This document shows positions 1-6,973 of a DNA stretch of 17,519 nucleotides, in pieces (the first letter of the stretch is position 1; each line of letters starts with the position of its first letter). The translations under genes and the position numbers were made by a program. Below the pieces are notes generated by a model, which was not told the DNA's origin, searched no databases, and was given only the letters and a program-made list of their open reading frames with translations. The DNA comes from Planctomycetaceae bacterium. GTDB taxonomy: Bacteria > Planctomycetota > Planctomycetia > Planctomycetales > Planctomycetaceae. The stretch covers positions 30,321 to 47,839 of the forward strand of contig DOCI01000308.1 in assembly GCA_003503535.1 (NCBI GenBank). Direction: 5' to 3'.

Positions 1-41
1 TCGAGAGCGCCCCCGCCACCCGACTTAAAAGAGGATAACTC

Positions 42-1133
42 ATGCTCAAAATCATATTTCTCACTATGCTCACAATCTCATCATTCCAGCTGTGCTCTAC
101 TCCAGTAGAGTCTGCAGAAGTCAAGACTCTGCTCGGAAACGGAAAGGCCAGCTACACGGGAGACGGCGGGAAATCGACCGAGGCGACCTGCAATGAACCC
201 TTCGGCGTTGTCATAGGTCCCGATGGAGCTCTCTATGTGTGTGAAACGAAAAATCATGTGATTCGCCGAATCGATCTGGAGACATTGGAAACGAGCACCG
301 TCGCAGGGACTGGGAAATCTGGCTACTCGGGAGATGGGGGAATCGCCACCGAAGCCGAACTCTTTGAGCCTTACGAAGTCCGGTTCGATTCTCAGGGAAA
401 CATGATCTTCGTCGAAATGATGAATCACATTGTCCGCGGCGTCGATGCAAAAACCGGGACGATTGCGACGCTGGCAGGCACAGGCAAGGCCGGCTTTGGT
501 GGAGATGGTCAGGTTGCGACGAAAGCGATGTTCAATCGCCCGCATTCGATTGCCTTTGATGCGAACGACAATCTTTTCATTTGCGATATCAGCAATAACC
601 GATTGCGAGTCGTCAATCCGCAAACACGAATTGTCACCACAATTCTCGGTGATGGAAAGAAACAGAAACTCCCAGAAAACGCCAAACTGGGGGACATTCC
701 TGTCAGTGGTCCCCGCGCACTCGATTACGATGGACAAAACCTCTGGCTCGCCCTCAGAGAAGGAAATGCGATTTATCGGATTGATCTGAAAACATCACGA
801 ATCCATCACGTAGCCGGCACCGGCGGAAAACAGGGTTATAGCGGCGATGGTGGGCCAGCCGCTCAGGCACAACTGGCCGGTCCGAAAGGGATCGCCGTCG
901 ACAAAGATGGCAACATCGTATTCGCCGATACCGAAAGCCACACCATTCGCTGGATCGATGGCAAAACGGGAGTCATCAAGACGATCGTCGGCAATGGAAA
1001 AAAGGGAGATGGCCCCGATGGCGATCCCCTCAACTGCAAACTGAACCGTCCACATAGCGTCTGCTTCGGTCCCGATGGCCGCGTTTACATTGGCGACAGT
1101 TCCAATCATCGTGTTCGGGTATGGATTCCGTAG
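42..1133 (+). CDS. Secreted NHL-repeat beta-propeller protein
   Basis: The 363-residue product begins with a hydrophobic signal peptide (about residues 1-24, likely cut near VESA/EV) and is otherwise one repeat domain. Units of about 55 residues recur. Each has a GTGKxGYxGDGG-like loop followed by a strand block of the type PxGVxxxxDGxxYxxDxxNHxIRxID. About six such blades are visible, starting near residues 30, 84, 140, 195, 262 and 315, which fits a closed six-bladed propeller. NHL propellers usually bind ligands (protein, nucleic acid or sugar), and no enzyme motif is visible. The start is supported by AGAGGA at 30-35, six bases before the ATG. The export signal places it in the periplasm or outside the cell. 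The gene converges on the rhomboid gene with only 16 bp between stop codons. The family is certain; the role is unknown. Confidence 0.9.
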   Translation: MLKIIFLTMLTISSFQLCSTPVESAEVKTLLGNGKASYTGDGGKSTEATCNEPFGVVIGPDGALYVCETKNHVIRRIDLETLETSTVAGTGKSGYSGDGGIATEAELFEPYEVRFDSQGNMIFVEMMNHIVRGVDAKTGTIATLAGTGKAGFGGDGQVATKAMFNRPHSIAFDANDNLFICDISNNRLRVVNPQTRIVTTILGDGKKQKLPENAKLGDIPVSGPRALDYDGQNLWLALREGNAIYRIDLKTSRIHHVAGTGGKQGYSGDGGPAAQAQLAGPKGIAVDKDGNIVFADTESHTIRWIDGKTGVIKTIVGNGKKGDGPDGDPLNCKLNRPHSVCFGPDGRVYIGDSSNHRVRVWIP

Positions 1134-1149
1134 GTTGATTTGAGTCTCT

Positions 1150-2379
1150 CTACGACCAACTCTGGCCTTCCAGTTCCAGTACGCCCTCATCAATCAGTTG
1201 ATTGGCTTGGCGTTCGAGTTTGATGCGGATTTTTTCTGCGTTCTCATCGAGTTCCTGAGGATCGATCTGGCTCATGACGCGCAATGCCGCCCGTGGTCGC
1301 TGGTGGATATCGATATAGATGGCAGCCAGCCGAACACGTATTTTGGAGGCCAGATCGGGAAAGCGATCGACATATTGTTCATAGAAAGGCATCGATTCGG
1401 AATACATTTTTTGGCGATACAATCCATCAGCCATGCTTTTCAAATCCATGGCGCAAAGCGTGAACTCTCCCATTCGTCGTTTGGCGTTCTGATATTCTGA
1501 AACAGCAGCGGTCGGCTTATTCTGCTGGAGCAACTCCCGAATTCTCAAGACTCGTTTTTCACGTTTTGACTGCTGGACCTCAACATCATCGAGTTCGGAA
1601 TCCAATTCGGCAAGTTTGGGTTTCTTCTTTTTCCGCTTTTTCGATTTCTCGGTCTTGAGCTGGTAGTCAGCCTCGGGCATCTGAGCAGCAGTCCGCGTCA
1701 GTTGGCGGCCATGTTGATTTTTCATAACCGAAATCAAATCCCAACCTTCACAGTCGACCCACTTGCCAACGAGGAAAACATAGCCGATGCCTCCTCCAAT
1801 TAACGCGCCTGCCAGATGCAGCATCGCACTGCTCATCTGAAATCCTGAAAATACAGCAAGCACAAACTCAAGGCCGATATAGATCATTCCGAAGCTTAGA
1901 ATCGAGATTTCGAAAGTTGTGGCGATGATGCGGATCAGAAAGACGAACAGATAAACCGATAAGTCATTCTTGGGAGCCCAGATCAGCGAGATGGCCAGCA
2001 GTCCATAAATAATGGAAGAAGCTCCAAACGAAGATCCGCCGGAATCGCTGGCAATCATCAATACCTGCTCGATCGAGCATTGAAAAATTCCCATGCCGAA
2101 GTAGACGAGCAAAAACCTCGGTGTTCCGATTTTTCCTTCGACAACCAGCCCGAAACCCCACAGGAATATCATGTTTCCAATGAGGTGGAAAATGTCTCCG
2201 TGAATGAAATTAGACGTGATCCATTCCAGCGGCTGCAAGCCATTTCCATGTTCCAGCACATAGGGAGCGACATCGGGAACCAGAAAAAAGATGAGCACAT
2301 TGAGCACAATCATCCCGACAGTGCCATAAGGCCAATGATAAATGGGAGCATCGGTCCCATAGGGGATGAAAAAAAACAT
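1150..2379 (-). CDS. Rhomboid-family intramembrane serine protease with cytosolic C-terminal tail
   Basis: The 409-residue protein has a rhomboid membrane core at about residues 15-205. HGDIFHLIGN holds the conserved H60, H65 and N69 of the second helix. GASS (119-122) carries the likely nucleophile Ser121. HLAGALIGG carries the likely catalytic His188. Rhomboids cut membrane proteins within or next to their transmembrane segments. Residues from about 205 are soluble: a linker with a very basic patch (KSKKRKKKKPK, about 246-256), then helical repeats at about 275-400 that resemble degenerate TPR units. Typical bacterial rhomboids are about 200-300 residues, so this tail is an addition, possibly for partner binding. 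No good SD precedes the ATG. The gene lies downstream of the 2551-3522 esterase gene on the same strand, 171 bp away. Confidence 0.9.
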   Translation of the reverse strand: MFFFIPYGTDAPIYHWPYGTVGMIVLNVLIFFLVPDVAPYVLEHGNGLQPLEWITSNFIHGDIFHLIGNMIFLWGFGLVVEGKIGTPRFLLVYFGMGIFQCSIEQVLMIASDSGGSSFGASSIIYGLLAISLIWAPKNDLSVYLFVFLIRIIATTFEISILSFGMIYIGLEFVLAVFSGFQMSSAMLHLAGALIGGGIGYVFLVGKWVDCEGWDLISVMKNQHGRQLTRTAAQMPEADYQLKTEKSKKRKKKKPKLAELDSELDDVEVQQSKREKRVLRIRELLQQNKPTAAVSEYQNAKRRMGEFTLCAMDLKSMADGLYRQKMYSESMPFYEQYVDRFPDLASKIRVRLAAIYIDIHQRPRAALRVMSQIDPQELDENAEKIRIKLERQANQLIDEGVLELEGQSWS

Positions 2380-2432
2380 AGGCCAGTTGCGTAAATGGAA
2401 TGCCTGAAGTTGTCATTATGATTTCGTAACAA

Positions 2433-2457
2433 TTCCCCGTTAGAATTGAATGGGGAA
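2433..2457. repeat. Intergenic inverted repeat (stem-loop)
   Basis: TTCCCC at 2433-2438 pairs with GGGGAA at 2452-2457, and the stem can extend by three inner pairs (one is G-U read on the plus strand) around a 7-nt loop. It lies between the esterase stop and the rhomboid start, both minus-strand genes. No T-run follows on the minus strand, so it is not a classical terminator. It may be an attenuating or processing hairpin, or chance. Confidence 0.35.
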
Positions 2458-2550
2458 CTATTCATAGATCATCTTGACGTATTGGTCTTTCCAACGCAAA
2501 AGCAATGCGACTGGTTCAGCAAAACTTTTCCAGAGTCATCAAGTTCGCTA

Positions 2551-3522
2551 TTAATGATGAGATGTGTGCGATTTGCCTGAGCTGACTGCGGAAGTGTGGT
2601 CAATCCAGTCGGCTATTTTTGCAACCGCTTCGTGAGCCTGTGGGAAAGTTTGCAGATATCGCATGAAACCATGAATCATGCCGGGGATTTCGTGGTGAAC
2701 GGTTTCGACTCCCGCAGCTTGCAGACATTCGGCGTAGGCGGCTCCTTCATCACGCAATGGATCGAACTCGCAGGTGAGCACGAAGGCGGGGGGCAGATTC
2801 GCGAAAGAATCGCGTTGCAGGGGAGATGTCCAGGGAAGCGGGCGTTTGCTGAGATCTGGACAATACAGTTCCCAGAACCATTTCATCATATCAGCGGTGA
2901 GCAGATAGCCTTCGGCATTGTCTCGATAGGAGACGCGATCGAAATCGCAGTCGGTAATCGGGTAGATTAGAATTTGACCTTCGATGTGGATGCGGGAATG
3001 ATCGTGGAATTCGTTAGCGACAACCGCAGCCAGATTCCCGCCGGCACTGTCTCCACATAAATAGAGATGTTCGCAGGGTTGATGGGAATAAGCCTGGCCA
3101 GGAATACCTTCAGTCGCCAGATGTTCGACAGCATCGAGGCAGTCTTCCAGACCTTTGGGAAATTGATGTTCAGGGGCGAGTCGATAGTCGAGACTGATGA
3201 CAGTCATGTCGGTCTGACTGGCCAGTTCGCGGCAGAGTTGGTCATAATGATCGAGTTCGCCCATCACCCAGCCGCCACCATGAATATAGATAATGACGGG
3301 ATGTCCGTTATGAATTTCATTCCGGGGCTGATAAACTCGGGCTGAGACAGAACCTGTTCGCGTGGGGATTCTGCAATCATCCTGAGCGACAATCGGAGCC
3401 AGCTTGCCGACAGAAGGTTGCTTCCGGGCTCGGGCTTCTTCGATAGTCATTTCATGCACAGGGGTGCTGGAAAAAACAGAGACGGCTTCAACAAATAGTT
3501 CGGCACGGCGGTCCAGAGGCAT
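2551..3522 (-). CDS. Alpha/beta-hydrolase, hormone-sensitive-lipase (family IV) carboxylesterase
   Basis: This 323-residue protein should hydrolyse carboxylic esters, probably of short-chain acids or acetylated substrates. Using the start chosen here, the oxyanion-hole motif HGGG is at residues 81-84, the nucleophile elbow GDSAGG at 157-162 (Ser159), the acid in EFDPLRDEG (Asp254), and the base in MIHGFM (His284). All family IV landmarks are present and correctly spaced. I chose the start MPLDRRAEL at 3522 because AAGG lies nine bases upstream (complement of 3532-3535) and because the 22 extra residues of the longer frame (to 3588) resemble neither a signal peptide nor family sequence. No export signal is seen, so it is probably cytoplasmic. 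The gene is divergent from sulfatase 1 across about 110 bp; shared control is possible. Confidence 0.92.
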   Translation of the reverse strand: MPLDRRAELFVEAVSVFSSTPVHEMTIEEARARKQPSVGKLAPIVAQDDCRIPTRTGSVSARVYQPRNEIHNGHPVIIYIHGGGWVMGELDHYDQLCRELASQTDMTVISLDYRLAPEHQFPKGLEDCLDAVEHLATEGIPGQAYSHQPCEHLYLCGDSAGGNLAAVVANEFHDHSRIHIEGQILIYPITDCDFDRVSYRDNAEGYLLTADMMKWFWELYCPDLSKRPLPWTSPLQRDSFANLPPAFVLTCEFDPLRDEGAAYAECLQAAGVETVHHEIPGMIHGFMRYLQTFPQAHEAVAKIADWIDHTSAVSSGKSHTSHH

Positions 3523-3619
3523 GACTGGAATCCTTGGAAGGTGAGGGCAACACTGGTAGGCTATAGGGGCAGGCATTTGAATGAGCACTATGCATTACTG
3601 ATGCCTTATACATTGTAAC

Positions 3620-3625
3620 AAGGAG
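3620..3625 (+). promoter_or_regulatory. Ribosome-binding site for the GTG start of sulfatase 1
   Basis: AAGGAG sits nine bases before GTG at 3635 and supports this non-ATG start, which begins a signal-peptide-like sequence. No later in-frame start would keep that signal. Confidence 0.75.
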
Positions 3626-3634
3626 TTTGCCAAC

Positions 3635-5071
3635 GTGAACCATCTGTTTTGTAACTTTATCCTGTTTCTGCTGACTTTCTGTCAGATTTCGACAGCTGAA
3701 CTTCTGGCGAGTCATGTCAAATCGAAGCCCCCCAACATCGTCCTCATTCTGTGCGACAATCTGGGTTACGGCGATATCGAACCCTTCGGTTCCAAACTGC
3801 ATCGGACTCCTCATTTAAATCGACTGGCGGAATCGGGTCGGAAATTTACGCACTTTTATTCCGCCAGCGGAGTCTGTACGCCAAGCCGCGCGGCTTTGAT
3901 GACTGGTTGTTATCCACAACGTGTCGACATGGCGATTACCGACGGAGCAGTTTTGCGACCGGTTTCGCCGATTGGTCTCAATCCCAATGAATGGACGATG
4001 GCTGAGCATTTGCAGAAAGCCGGATACGCGACTGCAGCATTTGGAAAATGGCACCTGGGAGATCAGCCGGACTATTTGCCGACGAATCAGGGGTTCGATT
4101 ATTTCGAAGGGATCCCCTACAGCGACGACATGACTCCCCGCGAAGGCCAGAACTGGCCTCCGTTGCCTTATATGATCAATAATGAAGTGGTCGATGCCCC
4201 GGTGGATCGGGATCAAATGGCAAAACGCTTAACGATTTCCGCTTGTGAGTGGATCAAAGACCATCAAAAAGAACCATTCTTTGTTTATATTCCTAAATGC
4301 ATGCCGGGCAGCACGCAGGCTCCCTTTGCCAGCGAAGACTTCAAGGGGAAATCAAAAAACGGTCCGTGGGGCGATTCCGTTGAAGAAATTGACTGGTCAC
4401 TCGGTGAAATTGTGCGCACCTTGTCGGATTTGGATCTGACGGATAATACGCTCATCATCTGGACTTCCGATAATGGAGCCCCGCGGCGTACGCCAGTCCA
4501 GGGAAGCAATCTCCCGCTGAGTGGATGGGGTTATACAACTTCTGAAGGTGGGATGCGGGTTCCCTGTATCATGAGTTGGCCTGGCACAATTCCAGCGGGT
4601 ACTGTCTGTGATGAGCTCTCTACTATGATGGACCTTTACCCCACAGCGGCCAAATTAAGTCAGCATCCCCTCGATAATACGGTCCCACGGGATGGACACA
4701 ACATTCTGCCGTTGATGCTCGGGCAGAAGAATGCGAGTAGTCCTTACGAAGCTTTCTATTACTATCAAATGGATCAGTTGCAGGCCGTGCGTTCCGGGAA
4801 GTGGAAACTTTATCTGCCAATTGAATCGCGATCACGTACGAGAAATGGATCACCTCAACAACAGACTTTACAACTTTATGACGTCGTCGAAGATCCTGCC
4901 GAGTCGAAGAATCTGGCCGAGAGTAAACCGAAAGTTGTCGACCAATTGACGCAGTTAACCGTTAAAGCGAAAACCGAGCTGGGAGATTATCAACAACCAG
5001 GTTCCCAGGTTCGCCCTCATGCCGTCCGGGACGTGGCACTTCCTCTTCTTCTGACTACTCCTGCACCATGA
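3635..5071 (+). CDS. Secreted sulfatase-family protein with several active-site substitutions
   Basis: The 478-residue protein starts at GTG and has a signal peptide (about residues 1-25). It carries the sulfatase core, including the formylglycine motif CTPSR (Cys81, Arg85), GKWHLG (Lys138, His140) and SDNG (Asp279, Asn280). Other conserved positions differ. The usual metal-binding Asp-Asp is Asp41-Asn42, a change tolerated in some sulfatases. The usual PHxMPH segment reads YIPKCMPG (219-225), so both histidines are gone. The usual GGKGTT lysine region reads SGWGYTT (296-302), with no lysine. The anaerobic or oxygen-dependent formylglycine machinery could still modify Cys81, but sulfate-ester hydrolysis may be reduced, altered or lost. 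The stop codon overlaps the next start (ATGA at 5068-5071). The family is certain; activity is doubtful. Confidence 0.9.
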   Translation: MNHLFCNFILFLLTFCQISTAELLASHVKSKPPNIVLILCDNLGYGDIEPFGSKLHRTPHLNRLAESGRKFTHFYSASGVCTPSRAALMTGCYPQRVDMAITDGAVLRPVSPIGLNPNEWTMAEHLQKAGYATAAFGKWHLGDQPDYLPTNQGFDYFEGIPYSDDMTPREGQNWPPLPYMINNEVVDAPVDRDQMAKRLTISACEWIKDHQKEPFFVYIPKCMPGSTQAPFASEDFKGKSKNGPWGDSVEEIDWSLGEIVRTLSDLDLTDNTLIIWTSDNGAPRRTPVQGSNLPLSGWGYTTSEGGMRVPCIMSWPGTIPAGTVCDELSTMMDLYPTAAKLSQHPLDNTVPRDGHNILPLMLGQKNASSPYEAFYYYQMDQLQAVRSGKWKLYLPIESRSRTRNGSPQQQTLQLYDVVEDPAESKNLAESKPKVVDQLTQLTVKAKTELGDYQQPGSQVRPHAVRDVALPLLLTTPAP

Positions 5072-5469
5072 CGGAACCGAAACTCAATCCCGACAATCTC
5101 ACACCGCTACGCTATCGAGGCTCATTGCTGTCTGCTTTTCATAATGCAATCCGGGGAATTCTCATTGCATTTAAAAATGAGAGAAATCTGCAAGTCCAGA
5201 TGGTAATCGCGACAGTTGTCATCGTTGCCGGGATTGTCTTTGAGTTAAACATCACGGAATGGTCGATCATTTCAATTTCGATTTCGTTTGTGATCGTTGC
5301 GGAAATGTTGAACACGGCAATTGAAAATACACTCAATCGGATTAGTCTGGAGGAACATCCCTTAACGCGAAATGCGAAAGATGTCTCAGCTGGAGCAGTG
5401 CTGATCAGTTGCATTGCCGCGGTCGTGATTGGATGTCTGATTTTCATTCCTAAAATTTTGGGAAATTAA
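5068..5469 (+). CDS. dgkA: DagK-type integral membrane lipid kinase (diacylglycerol or undecaprenol kinase)
   Basis: The 133-residue protein has the three-helix layout of prokaryotic DgkA/UdpK, with hydrophobic segments at about 45-62, 66-84 and 108-128. Conserved catalytic and Mg-ATP residues are visible: Glu39 in KNERN, Glu79, Asn82 and Glu86 in AEMLNTAIE, and Lys104-Asp105 in AKDVSAGA. Family members phosphorylate diacylglycerol (well known in E. coli) or undecaprenol (in Gram-positive bacteria); sequence alone does not settle which. The ATG overlaps the sulfatase stop as ATGA and has no SD, which points to translational coupling. The partnership with a secreted sulfatase is odd functionally and may only reflect compact packing. 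The gene ends tail-to-tail with the DUF429 gene. Confidence 0.92.
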   Translation: MTEPKLNPDNLTPLRYRGSLLSAFHNAIRGILIAFKNERNLQVQMVIATVVIVAGIVFELNITEWSIISISISFVIVAEMLNTAIENTLNRISLEEHPLTRNAKDVSAGAVLISCIAAVVIGCLIFIPKILGN

Positions 5470-6293
5470 GTTGCCGTACCAATACTTCTCCCCCATAGTT
5501 GGATTTGATGCATGATTTGCTCGGAGGTCAAAGGAGGAAGTTCACGTGAATCCGAAAAGCATTTCGGGAGGGCAATCAGAAAATCATCCCGGTCGTGGCT
5601 GGTATGAATGACGGGGTCACCACTTTGCTCGCGAATCACTGGCAGCTTTCCATCCCGATACCAACCGCAAGCGACAATCGCCATTGCAGTGGCATCGATA
5701 AAGTTATCAGAGGGAATCCTTGCAAAAGGGATCAGATCTCTCAGGTCGAGTGAATATCCTTGCTGATGGAGAATTGCGACTCTGAGCAGTTGCCCCAGCA
5801 ACGTTTTCTTGGATGCATAGCCGGACAACTTTCCACAGCCGAGAGCAGCAAATGTCAGTTCAGGATGGGACTCGAGAGTCCTGGGATTCTGCCGGCGAAT
5901 GCAATCCGCGGAATGAATCATGGGCAGCAATCCTCGAAAGTGCCCCTGTTTCTGAGGGCTTCCCTCTAAACGACGCTGTCTCCAAAGTGTCAGTTCATTT
6001 TCATAGGGGACGGCGAAAATGCTCGATTGCATTCCCGGTCCAACCCATTGCCTGGCTCCTTGATCGCAGGGGCGAATTTTACAGCCTTCTGGTTGCAAGC
6101 CGTAAAGTCCAATTGGAGAATCGACGACAATGCAGGCCGCATCTTTAACAAGAGGTTCAATTGCCTCCTCGACCAGCAGTGTTGAGAATACCATTTGCCC
6201 AGGTGCATTCATGTCACATCGAGCACAAGCCCAGCCCTGTTTCTGGTTGATCCAGTCGAGCCCAAGAACATAGTCGGACATGCTCTCACTCAT
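5466..6293 (-). CDS. DUF429 domain protein (predicted RNase H-like fold)
   Basis: The 275-residue protein matches the DUF429 pattern. An early acidic residue lies in LGLDW (Asp13). VVDSPIGLYG follows (Asp58), then the CDQGARQWVG...SSIFAVP block (about 76-96), ESHPELTFAALG in the middle, and DNFIDATAMAIVACGW near the C-terminus. The family is predicted to have an RNase H-like fold with clustered acidic residues, but no biochemical role is firmly established, so I name no substrate. No signal peptide or membrane segment is present. A second ATG four codons in (6281) is an equally plausible start; neither has a strong SD. It follows the small secreted-protein gene after 27 bp, suggesting co-transcription, and its stop overlaps that of dgkA. 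Confidence 0.85.
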   Translation of the reverse strand: MSESMSDYVLGLDWINQKQGWACARCDMNAPGQMVFSTLLVEEAIEPLVKDAACIVVDSPIGLYGLQPEGCKIRPCDQGARQWVGPGMQSSIFAVPYENELTLWRQRRLEGSPQKQGHFRGLLPMIHSADCIRRQNPRTLESHPELTFAALGCGKLSGYASKKTLLGQLLRVAILHQQGYSLDLRDLIPFARIPSDNFIDATAMAIVACGWYRDGKLPVIREQSGDPVIHTSHDRDDFLIALPKCFSDSRELPPLTSEQIMHQIQLWGRSIGTAT

Positions 6294-6320
6294 TTCAATT
6301 TTGATGCAGAGAGAAGAATC

Positions 6321-6725
6321 TCATTTCTCAAGAGTTTCCTGATAGTACCAATTGCCATCAATCTTGACCCACAATTCTGTACTCGGAGATTGCCATAAGC
6401 CGGCAATGCAAACCTGAGTTTTGAGTTGAGCAGTCTTTCCGGGTGCGGCTATTTTCGAAGAGACGATTTTGTAGTCTTCTGCTCCAACCCTGGAAAAATT
6501 TACGATTCGCATCAGCGTGCGAAAAAACTTTTCGGACTTTTCCTGACCATGCTTTTTAATAGAAGCCGGATCGGAGAGTTCCAGACACTTCTTGAGATCA
6601 TCATCCAGAATCGCCTGGAACAATTCCCGCCCACGCGATTCCAACTCCTCTTCAGCCGTCGGCTTCTCAAAATTCACAGAGAGGGAATTAAACAGGCAGA
6701 GGCTCAAGATCAGCACACTTCTCAT
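6321..6725 (-). CDS. Small secreted protein of unknown function
   Basis: The product is 134 residues with a short signal peptide (MRSVLILSLCLFNSLSVNF, about 1-18). The mature part has an acidic helical start (EEELESRGRELFQAILDDD, about 25-43) and ends in alternating strands including ELWVKIDGNWYY (about 117-128). This helix-then-sheet pattern with a final WxKxxGxWYY strand resembles NTF2-like/DUF4878-type lipoprotein domains, but I cannot confirm membership. There is no lipobox. The start is backed by AAGGA (complement of 6734-6738), eight bases before the ATG. It is the first gene of a likely two-gene unit with the DUF429 gene and is divergent from sulfatase 2. Confidence 0.75.
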   Translation of the reverse strand: MRSVLILSLCLFNSLSVNFEKPTAEEELESRGRELFQAILDDDLKKCLELSDPASIKKHGQEKSEKFFRTLMRIVNFSRVGAEDYKIVSSKIAAPGKTAQLKTQVCIAGLWQSPSTELWVKIDGNWYYQETLEK

Positions 6726-6882
6726 CCGGACAATCCTTTTTCGGAGATCAAATAAGCAGTAATTTTCCGATTGTAGTTCGTCTTATTAAATCTTCAGAGT
6801 CGAATTCAGAAGAATGTTAGAGAATGGCTGTGGAAACAGAAGAAACCTGCCACAACAAATTGATGGATAGATTTGAGATTAC

Positions 6883-6914
6883 TGATACTTACTGTTAGCT
6901 TATAACCAGTATCA
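6883..6914. repeat. Inverted repeat upstream of sulfatase 2
   Basis: TGATACT (6883-6889) is the exact reverse complement of AGTATCA (6908-6914). Inside, GTTA (6894-6897) pairs with TAAC (6903-6906) around a 5-nt loop. It lies 59 bp before the sulfatase 2 ATG in the divergent gap 6726-6973 and overlaps a -10-like TATAAC (6901-6906). It could be an operator or leader hairpin for either gene. I saw nothing else in this 248-bp gap. Confidence 0.4.
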
Positions 6915-6973
6915 ATCGACTCTATTGTGTGACAGAGTTTCGCATCTGTTCGGTCTCAGGAAAGTTTCATCCA

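Noticed and set aside
81..737. 218-residue minus-strand frame over the NHL gene
   Set aside because: Antisense shadow of a clear beta-propeller gene, without motifs of its own.
3523..3588. Longer form of the HSL-family esterase from an ATG at 3588
   Set aside because: The 22 extra residues show no signal or family similarity, while the internal ATG has an SD-like AAGG.
6929..6973. Longer form of sulfatase 2 from a GTG at 6929
   Set aside because: The added 15 residues precede a complete signal peptide and have no SD; the ATG at 6974 starts the signal directly.
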